Assembly (NCBI GenBank): GCA_009103225.1
Contig: RHPI01000575.1
Location: forward strand, 295,527-359,526
Length of the DNA: 64,000 bases
Direction: 5' to 3'
DNA from: Chlorokybus atmophyticus
Taxonomy: Eukaryota; Streptophyta; Chlorokybophyceae; Chlorokybales; Chlorokybaceae
Part shown: positions 31,030 to 42,297 of the stretch, in pieces
How positions within the stretch are numbered: position 1 is the stretch's first letter
How the letters are laid out: each line of letters opens with the position of its first letter
The notes under the pieces: model-generated
Database searches by the model: none
Told to the model about the DNA's origin: nothing
Seen by the model: the letters and a program-made list of their open reading frames with translations, nothing else
Translations under genes and position numbers: made by a program

Positions 31030-34000
31030 ATGGCGTCGTTGTTGTCGGTGGCGGGGGTTCTGATAGCGAGTTTGCTGCTGCTGGTGGCGCCGGCGGCCCG
31101 CGCAGCCAAATGGACCGTGATGTTTTACCTGATGGGGGACAACAGTCTGGACTGCTACGCGCTCTATGTAAGTAGGAAACACACAGCAGCAGAAGCTTAG
31201 TAGCTCGCTTCTGCCTTAGTTGAGCAGATTGTACGTCGCTAAAGTTGCACGCAAAAACGCCTTTCTTGCACAAGCTGTGGTTCATGTCAGGACGTTGACT
31301 CCGTCAGCAAGCACCTTGCATTGTTTTCTCAAGCAAGCAACGCAATTGCTGCTGCAAGACATAGACCGCTGGCATGCTTCACGAACAATGGCTGGACAAG
31401 CTTGAGCTGGCTTATTTGGTTGCTGGCTCTGCTTTCAAGCCTGTCCCATCACCTTGAAGTTGTTGCACTTGGACTTCATGTTTTACTTACCGTTGGCATG
31501 GAATGTCACAGAACCTCAACGCTCTGGCTTCTGTGAAAAATGCGGGCTCAGAGGTGAGTTTCAATACGTGCTATGCTCTGTTGACCTCGAGAGCTACATT
31601 GCAAGTTGTTGGCACTTTGAAGCTTGAGCAAGGCGAATGCGAGCTGTTTGTTTATCTTGGTTTGGATGGACAGGTCAACTTCTTTGTCTTGGCGGATTTC
31701 GCCTCTGAGCAGACCTCGTGCACTGGGGTATGCTACATACAAACCACAAGCGTGCACTCATTCAATCGTGCTGCCAGAGGTGGTGGGTCCATTGCTTCAT
31801 CATGCAGGTGTTCGATGGAAAAAGTGTTGGTGGCATCCCATTATGGGCTGGTGCAAAGGCAAGCATAGCGGAAGTGATGTCCGAATGCATGCATGTCTAG
31901 TAGTGTGTCCTGCCAGATATTGAAGAGTTACTTCTTGTGCACAGGATCTTGTGCTGCAGTCAGACGGGTCACTCGAGACGCTCCAGACATATGGTGTGCT
32001 TGATCTGTAAGTGCTGTTGCTTGTCACTTGTTCTTGGACTAGTAAACTGTCTGTACCCTCTCAACAATTGTGAACAATTGTTTTGCAGAGCTAGTCCTAT
32101 TATATTGAAGGCGTTCATTGCTCGGGGCATTCAGAGCTACCCTGCTGGTATGCCGCTGATTCAAGTACCATTTTGCAATCGGTTGCAGAACAAGCAACTG
32201 ATACTTCAGTACAGTTGCATCTCGCTCACGCGTTACGGCATGCAGATCACTACATCTTGATCCTTTGGGACCACGGTGGTGGGTAAGGACGACTCTTGTT
32301 GACTGTGATGTATTATTGTTTTGCCAAAAGACAGCCACAGTGTGGCTTTCTTTGGCTTGTTCCAAGCTCAGGCTCGCTGCAGGTGGTCAGGATATGGTTC
32401 GGATGACACACCCGGGCAGCAATACCAAGACTCTCGTACTGCTTTTATGCACGAATGTTGCTATCCAGCAGATTGCTCGCTTGCTGAAGCGGTTGCTTTT
32501 GCACAGAGGGACAAACACACACAGGGCCTACCGGAACCCTGACCTTGCCGCAAATTGCCAGTGTGGTGTCCGGTGCGCTGAGCGACGCTGGAGTTCAGCA
32601 GCTGGACATCATTGGCTTCGATGCTTGCCTCATGCAAACATACGAAACGAGCAACGCCTTGGCACCGTACGCCAACTACATTGTTGGGTCTCAAGAGCTG
32701 GAGCCTGGCAAAGGGTGGAACTACAACGTGTTTCAACAACTCGTTGACAATCCTGACATGAGCGCGCTGGTACGCATCGTTAGTCCTGCGGCTGGCAGCA
32801 TAGTGTAGTTTCTAGTTACCCCACTCGGCGCTAACGTGTGCAAGTCGATCGGCAGTCAACCGCTCTGGCAGGTGTTGCTATGTACTCTCAATTCGCAACT
32901 AACCCTTTCACACGGATGCGTGCAGGATCTGAGCAAGGCTATTGCGGATGGGTATCTGGCTTTGAATTCTGACGCCACTGCCATATCTCTTGCTGTCGCG
33001 GACATGTCAAAGTTTGCGACGCTGGCATCTGCGATGGACACCTTGACCAACAGCATGTCCAAGGCATTCAGCAGCTCTCTTGCACCCTTGACCATTGATG
33101 TGGGCCTGGTTCGCGGTGCGGCGGTTGAGGTCAGTGTTGCAGACCGTGTGATGCATATCGTGTATGCAAACTGTGCTCGACATGCCGTCGTTGTTGACGT
33201 TTTGTCGCGCTCGAGATTTTTCAGATTTGTTTTGTCATGCTCAGATGGTGGAATTCTCCGCTTCGCTCAACGCTCAGGTCAGCTCAATCGACCTTGGAGA
33301 ATTTCTGTCAAAGCTGCAGTCAAGTTATGGTGGGCTCGATGCCAAATCAACACAGGCACTCGCAGATGCCGGCACCTCCGCCTCCAAGGTGAGGTGCAGC
33401 AGGCCGCTATAGGTGCATATGCATGGACAGCGCTTATGCGGTCAACATATGCGCTTTTCATTGCAGGCCTACAATGATACCATAGTGTATCTAGTGCGGG
33501 ACCGCTTCGAAGCGTTTCAGGGAGCCACGGGCATGAGCATCTACTTCCCCAGAATAGTGTCAGACTACACCCCTTCATACCCAAGTTACGTGGGTGGAGG
33601 CGGTCGTTGGTTGAGCACTCTGACAGCCTTCTTTCATTCAGCAGACATCTTGCAGGTATGACAACTTGGCAGAACGTGTGCGCCGGGCGTGTTACTCGGG
33701 AGTCGTGGGGAGTTGTCTTGTGCTCGTGGTACGTGTGATTAGCAACACAGTAACCCTCACCCTCTTGTTGCATATTGCAGAAGACAGACGCGAACCCACT
33801 CTCGTGGGGCCCCGCACAGCAGATTCAGATTGTAAACCTTCCTGACTACCCCAACGAGCCAGATATCACTGTTCACGTTAACTTAACGAACCCAGGTGTG
33901 TGGCTAACGCTCTTGTAACACACAGGTTTCCTTCCAGTATGAAGCATGCTGACCTTTGTATCTGCAGATCGTGCTGGTTTTACCCTGCTGTACTCGGGGT

Positions 34001-35028
34001 ACAGTGACAACAACCAAATCCTGTTTCTTGCAAGGAGTTACGCTACAGTCGACCTACAATCTGGTGTTGTGACGGGCACGTGGGACGGGTACATCTTCGA
34101 GTTGCACCAGAATGGCGGATCGAAAAAAGCTACAGTGTATGCCAGCCAGCAGGTGGGGATTATACATGACTTACGTGAACACTTGCCTTATTGATCAGTA
34201 GATTCTCAAGGGCTATGTGTTGCGACAGGTTGTGGGCACTGGCGTGGATGAAGTCCTGCAGGTCACGTGTGACGTGGAGTACTACCCGCCGGGATCTTCC
34301 CAGCAGACTCTGGCGGGAACTTTGCAGCTGCAGTACAACTATACTTCCCAGACATCGTCTCCATTGATTCTCTACGTGTTGCAGGGCGAATCCATCTCTC
34401 AGGTGCACTTGGCTCCCAATGCATGCGCTGTTGCTTGCATCCAATCAACACGCATTGGTAAATGAGATTGTGGGTGTTGTGTGTTCGCCCGCTTGCATGT
34501 GTGTGCTATCATGCGCTTACTGGCGTCAATGCACGTGTGTGATGCACGCACAAACCAGCAAACCGACACACATGCGACGTTTCGTGGTTGCACTTGGCAA
34601 TCTGGCAGATCCCTTCCTCGCAAGGCGGTACTCTCCGCCCGCTGATATACGCGACCGACCCGGGCACTGAGGACTTCTCAACGGCCTCGACGGCATATTT
34701 CCCAGCTGAGGATGTGCTGGACTGGTCGGCGGACAACCCGCTCACGCTCAACAAGCATCACGTCCTCAACAACGACGTGAAGTCGTACACGTGCGGCGAC
34801 TTGCGCCTGGTGCTGTTGACAAATGATTGGGCGCAGCGCGGGCTGGCTTCAACGGTAGCGGGTTCGAAGGTCGGCTGTGTCACGGTGACCTCGACCTCGG
34901 ACACGTCCGGCCCGCGCTTCACCGGCAACTCGGCTGCTGGTGTGCAACCTCCGCAGACGCCGCTGCTGCTGCTGCTGCTGCTGGTCTTGGTGCTCTCGTG
35001 CTTCACTATGCTAGGTGGGGCACTGTAG
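31030..35028 (+). CDS. Clostripain-family (peptidase C11) cysteine protease, secreted, C-terminal hydrophobic anchor
   Basis: Exons: 31030-31167, 31512-31553, 31674-31727, 31808-about 31890, 31945-32006, 32089-32147, 32246-32282, 32383-32435, 32525-32769, 32926-33129, 33245-33388, 33467-33655, 33781-33895, 33968-34152, 34202-34402 and 34609-35028. Phases agree at all junctions except the fourth exon's end, which is uncertain. Residues 1-25 are a signal peptide (MASLL...ARA). 'WTVMFYLMGDNSLD' opens the caspase-like fold. The catalytic His is in 'YILILWDHGGG' with 'GYGSDDTPGQ' after it, and the catalytic Cys is in 'LDIIGFDACLMQTYE'. A long C-terminal region includes 'GMSIYFPRIV'. The last about 25 residues (seven Leu, then 'VLVLSCFTMLGGAL') form a membrane or GPI-anchor signal. 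C11 enzymes cleave after Arg or Lys. Entry into the secretory pathway and anchoring at a membrane or cell surface is inferred. Better known in bacteria; a eukaryotic, many-intron member is notable. Confidence 0.9.
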
Positions 35029-35462
35029 GCCTACTCTTCCACCAGGGCAAAGGTTCTTCGGCTGTTAGAGTTGAGCCTTGTTGGTTGCTCGACACCACGG
35101 TGCTGCCCCCTCTTAACTTAGCAGACAGTCAATCTGTGTCTGGTAATTGCTCTCAAGAGTATTTCTGTATCTTGCCGAGTGGGTGTGTTGTGAACAGGAA
35201 GTTACACCCTAACAGCTGCCGCAATGTGGGGGCATGCACAACACAAGTAACCGCCAGACTGACTTGGTAGTGGAATCTTGGGTGCATTGAGTCATTACAA
35301 ATTGAAAGTTGCTTACGCAGCACTGTGGTAATCAGTGCGTGCAGTATAAATGAATATATATACATGGGTGCCAGTTGGCGATTGTGGTGTATAGTGTTCA
35401 ACGCTACCCTACTCAAACACAATCATACAGAAGGTAGTACACAAGCTATGTCCTCAAGTGTG
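35029..35462. other. 3' flank of protease gene, nothing recognised
   Basis: AT-rich spacer with no domain-bearing frame. Confidence 0.4.
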
Positions 35463-36290
35463 CTATCTATCGTGCACACGCAAAGAGGGGGCTGCGTGCA
35501 CTGCAGCTGCAGCTAGTGCCATAATGGTTGTGGCCTGTGCGCGCTGGAACGTGGCAGATATGCGCTGACGGAAGGCAGTCACAGTGCATGATAGATACTG
35601 CATCTCCAACTCACGAGCACCCAACGCTCGGTCCGCACAAGTGGCCAACAAGTCTATCAACGGGCGGCACATCCAACCGTGCGACTCAATCGCCAACGGG
35701 ATCAGCGTGTCGGTTACAAAATGAGCCGAGTACTTAGAGCACTTCTCGTGCTTCGCACTCTGTGCAGCTGATCCCGCTAGGTAGTGGCTGCTGATGAGGG
35801 TGACGCTGAGCAGCGTGCGCGAGTTATAACACCGCTCTGAGCCAACGATGTCCCTACAACGTCCCTGACGCCGCGTCCGGAAAAGGCTCCCCCTTTCGTA
35901 CAGGCAATACCCCTGTCTGCTCGCAACGGACGGTGTAGCTCGCCTCTCTCATGATGGCAGCAACAGCGCCGCGCACAGCATTGTGTCACAATGCAATGGC
36001 GCATACAAGTTGTCATATGCTCGTTTCGGCTGGTGAGCTGATAACCACATGAACAAAGCTGCACGTGTGCCAGGAGCGGGTGTGACCAACCAAGCAAGTG
36101 CATGGCTGTGCGCATGCCTGTGAGGAAGATGAAGTCTGAAAAGCGATGATTTGGGAGCGCGGGAACGGCCGTTGACCAAGCACCTGCGACTCCTCTCGAA
36201 GCCGACTGCAAAGTGCGTGCAGTACTGCTCAAGTTTGGCACCCCAACAGCGTAATGCTTCCTCCCCTTCAAGAACCATATTTGCCACTCT
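35463..36290 (-). pseudogene. Second decayed LINE-type retrotransposon tail
   Basis: Minus strand, several frames. From right to left in plus coordinates: 'SDFIFLTGMRTAMHLLGW' and 'LCSCGYQLTSRNEHMTTC' (C-x-CG...H...C knuckle); 'MREASYTVRCEQTGVLP' (the AG..V..E block also seen at 1100-1200); then 'PLAIESHGWMCRPLIDLLA' and 'ALGARELEMQYLSCTVT' as the end of the polyprotein. Frameshifts and stops separate these pieces. The order matches the relic at 665-1341, so both likely come from related LINE families. Confidence 0.55.
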
Positions 36291-38309
36291 TGCTGTTGCT
36301 ACCTCCGCTGGCCGAATATGTCTATGGCTACAACATCACGCACACCCCTTTCAAGCACGCATTACACAATCCTCGATATGATAAAGTGTGGCGGGAGCTG
36401 AAAACCACATAATCCAACGACATTTGCGCATCCGCAGCTGGGCGAGCATAGTGGGCAGCCCCACCGCCTGTGCCTGGCACAGTGTGCCCAATGTTGATGG
36501 CAAGAGAGCAATGGATAAGCGTAACAAGTTGGTCAACTGCACAAACAACCTGGTCTATAACCATGGTTAGTTGGTTACCGCTCGGCGTTGGCTCTTGAAA
36601 CCAGCTTTGCAAAAGGGCGTTGCCAACGTATTGTATATCTCCATCATCGTGTGATCAAAGGCACAAAGCCGTCGTCTAATTCTAGCGAAAAAACAGCGGA
36701 AACATCATATACGTCCGCGTATCTTCATGCAGAAACAAATTCAAGTTGGAACACGCAGCACAACCACAACGCCGTGCCACATCGCTAAGCTCACCGGGTG
36801 GCTATATGTAGCATTGATTTGTTGTAATAGCGACTTCCTGTACATTGGTTGTGTACTTGTATGGGGGCCGTGCAACCACATGCGTTAATCACATGTATTC
36901 AACTTCGTACCGTATAAATTTTAAACAAGTGATTTCATAAAGGCTATTTTAATTATGCTCACAACACTGCTCAAGTGATTACGTTATGACTTTAGTAGAA
37001 GGCGGTGCACTGCACCGCCACTTGTTGAACACACTAGGTGCAACACCACTTGTGTTTTTGGTTTGTGAACTTGCAGTTGTAGAGGACATCTCTCCTGCCC
37101 AGCAGCCTGCATGTGCATGCTGAGCAGCAGTAGCTCACAGTCATCGCGTGGAATTCATGCCATGGATTCCGTGCTAGCTCGTGCTTGCTCCCAAGCTCAC
37201 CCCTTGTTAACATTGCCGTGTGCGTCGCTCAAGCATTTTCTCACAAATAAAAATACGATACAAGCACGCATGGTCGCGAGTGCTAATGTTGTGATTGTGG
37301 AGTCCGCCAACAACAGTCTTTGCCATGCACTTTAGCCATATTGTTGGCGTACATGCATTATAGACAGAAGGCAGTATACACACCTGCAAGAGTGTGGGTG
37401 CATTGTGAACGAATGTGGAGGGTAATGTTGGCATGGCTGCATGATGTTTGTTGAATTATTGAATATTGAAAACAAATGCTACATGCAATCAACATTATGA
37501 GTTTGTTGATTGTACGGCATGGTATCTACACAGTCAAGTAGTTGTGTGCATGTTGGCTACACCATACGGTAATATAAACTACGCCGGCTGCAAGCGTCTG
37601 GCAATGCACACCACTCCAACATGTTGGTGTTAACACAAGATTGTCAGGCTGATTGTCTCATATAAGGGACACTTGCATTCAAGCATGCATATGCATGCTC
37701 AATAACCGTAGTGTTTTTGTACAAAGGGGCAAGCCACTACAGCCCCAACATGCAACCACATCCGATTCTGCAATGTTTGAAAGGAGCAAATGCAGGAGCA
37801 AGGAGAAGCCGCTTGAACCCACATTAAGTACTCACAATACCGCCGTTCATGTTAGCCTCTCGCTGGGGCAGCCCCCCTTTTTAAAGTACCTTGTCCTCAG
37901 TGTGATGTTAGTGAAGACAGCATTGACAGCAACTGCTGCTCCCACTAGAGAGCCTCACACGGTGTGGCAGGCCGCACCTGCAGTGGCTTGCAAGGAAGAA
38001 GTTTTTAACGCAGGAGCTTTTGTGTTCCGTTCGATCCTCAACTACGTCTCGTGTAAGTCCCTTGCGCTGGCTGAGTGATACGGGCATTATCACTGAGCTA
38101 CCAGAAGGGCCACAACAACTCAAGAGCATAAGTACATATTGATTAACTCTTAACATGTTCATGCAAGCGTACCAGTTATAAATTTTGATTACTGCGGTAT
38201 ATGGTGTGAGACATATTATCGAAATAGGCTTCCAATTATGTGAATGACTGTTATACTCAGAGTAATAGTTAAGGCCCCGGGTGGATAACTATATACAAAC
38301 AAAGTAACG
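36291..38309. other. Intergenic, nothing recognised
   Basis: No supported gene. A 19-base perfect palindrome GGCGGTGCACTGCACCGCC lies at about 37001-37019. On the minus strand around 38020-38105 there is a D-arm-like TGGTAGCTCAGTGATAA, but no convincing tRNA fold. Confidence 0.4.
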
Positions 38310-39612
38310 CACAATAACGGTCTGTGATGTATATTGCTTATCCTATTATCAATGTGTAAGTACGCATGACATGTATGAATTGAAATAAGTTGTTGGCAAC
38401 AACTCTTTATCAAACATTATGATACAAATTGTTTTGCATCATGTAAAGCTGGTACACATGCATGCTTGTTTATGAATACGTGCAAATGCATTCATGTTTG
38501 TCAGTCACAATATCAACGACATGCGGAGGTACTTAAATCAGGAAATGCACCCATCATTACACTTGAGCACGCATGACAGACATCATGATTCAACCCCTGT
38601 TGTTTTCTTTCTCCTTTCCACACAACATGCAAGTATGCGACCGTTTAACACTATTATCAACTACAATGCATATCCAACTACAACTACTACTACTACAACT
38701 ACAACTACAATGCATACACGAGCGGGTCCGACATTACTGCGCGCGCTCTGGCCAAACTGGGGATCAACCGCAATTAGCGCTTGATAAGCAGCAATAACAA
38801 GTTTACATTTGCAACAACAAGCATAACAACACCAATAACAACCCTCCTACCCACCCTACCTTTACACTACTACCTAACGGCCACGCCAATGGTGTAAAAA
38901 AGTTAAAGCAACAACCATACTGTATGTGTCTGGCATGATATCANNNNNNNNNNNNNNNNNGGGGGAGGGGGGGGAGGTCTCACAATAACGGTCTGTGATG
39001 TATATTGCTTATCCTATTATCAATGTGTAAGTACGCATGACATGTATGAATTGAAATAAGTTGTTGGCAACAATTCTTTATCAAACATTATGATACAAAT
39101 TGTTTTGCATCATGTAAAGCTGGTACACATGCATGCTCGTTTATACATACGTGCAAATGCATTCATGTTTGTCAGTCACAATATCAACGACATGCGGACG
39201 TACTTAAATCAGGAAATGCACCCATCATTACACTTGAGCACGCATGACAGACATCATGATTCAATCCCTGTTGTTTTCTTTCTCCTTTTTACACAACATG
39301 CAAGTATGCGACCGTTTAACACTATAATCAACTACAATGCATATCCAACTACAACTACTACTACTACAACTACAACTACAATGCATACATGAGCGGGTCC
39401 GACATTACTGCGCGCGCTCTGGCCAAACTGGGGATCAACCGCAATTAGCGCTTGATAAGCAGCAATAACAAGTTTACATTTGCAACAACAAGCATAACAA
39501 CACCAATAACAACCCTCCTACCCACCCTACCTTTACACTACTACCTAACGGCCACGCCAATGGTGTAAAAAAGTTAAAGCAACAACCATACTGTATGTGT
39601 CTGGCATGATAT
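38310..39612. repeat. 632-bp block present twice around a 17-N gap
   Basis: Copy 1 spans 38310-38941 and copy 2 38981-39612, nearly identical. Between them are TCA, 17 N (38944-38960) and GGGGGAGGGGGGGGAGGTCT. Each copy includes a CAACTACAACTACTACTAC repeat. Placement next to a gap makes an assembly artefact as likely as a real tandem duplication. Confidence 0.9.
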
Positions 39613-40430
39613 GAGTGGGGCTATCTGAGAACACATTTTATCATTGAGTGCGGCACATGCTGCTAATGATAGTAGTGTCTTTTTTGCATGCAAACGTTAT
39701 GGTCTACCAACGATTGAGCTCATATGCACCCTGCTGATCAAGTATACCTTGGGTTGATTAATTGATGGGTTGGTGAGTTGATTGTGTTTGTGCGCAGGTT
39801 GATCTTGTGCTTCATTTTTAAATGCGAATGCAATCTGAACTTCTACATGTACCTGTCACTCTGCGCACTTTGTGCGAGAGTGATCAATACGCTGGCATAC
39901 GCATTCACCAGGCAAATGCAATCTTAACGTCTGCGCGTGCTAAAGCCAGAGTGACATGTATGCTCGCCTACGCATTCTGCGAGCCAGGCAGTTTCAATGG
40001 CGATGTGTGTGCGCACGCGCACACTTTTAGTAGTACTAACAGTAACAGAGTGCACATGCAACGAGATCCTCCAATTTACTAGCATGTGGAGTTGCCTACT
40101 CAGTATACACACGCACGCACGCGCAACAGGACGGTAATAGAGTGCACATGCAACTATTTTCTAGCATGTGAAGTTGCCAACCCAGTCACACAATTCCGCA
40201 TTGCATGTTTTGTACACAAAGTGCGAGAGAGAGAGCTGCATTCAACAAAACGTAGCTGCACGCACCCGCCAATTCACGTCGTGGTAGGCCCACCCTCCAC
40301 AACACCTTTCCTGGTATGAGCCAACAATTCATGCTTGCTATGTACTCACCCGAGCATGCCTTCCCCGTCGCCGTCGCCGCCGCCAACAACGATGACATTG
40401 ACGCAGTCATGAAGTGCAGTCGTGTCAGCC
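39613..40430. other. 5' flank of the SBPase gene
   Basis: Contains a short direct repeat: 'AGAGTGCACATGCAAC' followed by 'CTAGCATGTG' and 'AGTTGCC', at about 40048-40096 and again at about 40139-40176. No gene seen. An in-frame TGA a few codons upstream of 40431 supports that ATG as the start. Confidence 0.45.
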
Positions 40431-42297
40431 ATGGCGGCGGCAGCGGCGGCGAGCAGGACGCTGAGGGATGACTTGGGGCAGGCGCTGGATGACGGCGGCG
40501 ACGACAGCAGCAGCAACCTGAAGAAGGTGCTGCTCGCCGTTGCCGACGCCGTCGCCCACATTGCAGGCAAGCAAGCAAGCGGGAAAGCAAGCAGGGTTTC
40601 GTCTGAGCTTGTTTGAGACACATGCACACACGTATGACTGAACGTACTCACGCTCAAGCATGCTGACGCATGCCTGCGCATGCAATCAAAACGGTAACAT
40701 GCAGGTGCGTTGAGGGGTGCTGCGGTGGACAAGGCTGGCAGCGTCAATGCCTTTGGGGACGAGCAGCTCGCCATTGACATACTTGCAGACAAAACGGTGT
40801 GTGTGTAAGTGTTTGAGAGAGCAGCAATATAGCATTGCACCCTCATGCTTTTGGGCAGGTATTTGAGAAGCTTCGGCAATGCGGTGCGGTAAGCGCAGCC
40901 GCAAGTGAAGAAACACCTCACGTTACACGCTTCGACACCGCTGCCCCAACCCAAGGGTGAGCAGTTTCATACCTACGTGCTAGCACCACATACACGAATA
41001 GTACTATACGTCTCAGCATTTCACCAGCAAGCAACTCAAGAAGTATACTGCTTGTGCTGCTTATGCTGATTACGTTACAGTTGGCAAAGTATTTGTACTG
41101 TTACGTTGCTGTATGGCATACTTTTATCAAACGAACACAAAGCGTTGCTGATTAACATACCTAAAAACAGCAAGGCAACGGCACATGATGGGAATCGCTG
41201 TTGTCTCCTTGCAGGTACAGTGTGGCATTTGATCCGTTGGACGGCAGCAGTGTGGTGGACGCCAATTTTGCTGTCGGCAGCATATTTGGCATCTGGCCCG
41301 GAGACGGCTTTATCAACCGCACCGGTACAATGCATGCATCAGTTGCATTGAAACGACGTTGACAGCGCGAGAGTGTCGTTGATATTAATCATATGATATC
41401 AATCGTAGTGCAGGGGCGGAGCAGAGTGCAGCTGCTTATGCTATATACGGCCCGCGCACGGTGTTGGTTGTGGCATTCGCAGGCAAAGTATGAGCATGCG
41501 CATATACACACTATCATTCGCAGTGTGTGCCAACAATGCAGCATTGTCAACAGCCGCAGCCTTGCAGGTGCACGAGTACGTGTTGACGGACAACAATGAG
41601 AAGTTTATGTTGGTGAGAAAAAACATGCGCGTCGCAATGGAAGGAAAGACGTTTGCACCCGCAAACCTGCGAGCTGCGGCGGACAATCAAGCCTACAGAG
41701 ACTTGGTGCACAGGTTAGGAAAGGCATATACTGAACACGCATAAGCGAACACACAGGCACGCACGTTCTTCCACACTCATGCACGTGCGCGCGCACACAG
41801 ACATGCGCACAAATACACTCACACAACCATATTTACACACACCAACATGCGCGGATGCGCGTCTGCGCAGATAGATGCACACATGCATACACACAGTCCT
41901 CCTCAGGTGGATGGACGAGAAGTTGACGTTGCGTTACACGGGTGCGATGGTGCCCGACATCCACCACATATTGACCAAAGGTCACGGCGTGTTCTGCAAT
42001 CCGGCCTCGCCATCCGCCAAACCCAAAATCCGGCTGCTTTATGAGGCAGCACCCCTCGCATACATCATTGAAACCGCCGGTAAGGGGATGTGTTAGTACA
42101 TCTTTTCTCTCACGTGTCATGATGCGTGATGTTGTTGGGCATTTGTGTGGTTTTCAGGTGGGGTTACTTCCGCTGGAAATGGTGGGTCCATTCTTGATCT
42201 GAATGTGAGTGACTTGGAGGTGAGGACGCCCGTTTGCCTCGGGAGCGAGCAGCTGGTGAGGCAGGCTGAGGATGCCATGCGAGCCAGCGGCGGGTAA
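40431..42297 (+). CDS. Sedoheptulose-1,7-bisphosphatase-like protein lacking redox cysteines
   Basis: Hydrolyses sedoheptulose-1,7-bisphosphate to the 7-phosphate (Calvin cycle or related pentose interconversion). Exons: 40431-40566, 40705-40796, 40859-40956, 41215-41324, 41414-41487, 41568-41713, 41907-42079 and 42158-42297 (TAA); all phases close, 322 residues. Family marks: '[17 protein letters not shown]', the metal and phosphate site '[19 protein letters not shown]', '[11 protein letters not shown]' (W-P-G-D separates SBPase from FBPase), '[11 protein letters not shown]', '[12 protein letters not shown]' and '[19 protein letters not shown]'. Directly before 'SVNAFGDEQ' chloroplast enzymes of plants have C-G-G-T-A-C, the thioredoxin-controlled disulfide; here it reads V-D-K-A-G, with no Cys. 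The protein starts almost at the domain, with no transit peptide visible. The simplest reading is a cytosolic or at least redox-insensitive SBPase. The first intron has a GC donor (GC-AG). Confidence 0.92.

Noticed and set aside
38020-38105. tRNA-like sequence on the minus strand
   Set aside because: A D-arm-like block is present, but the T-arm consensus, acceptor stem pairing and a clean anticodon stem could not be found.
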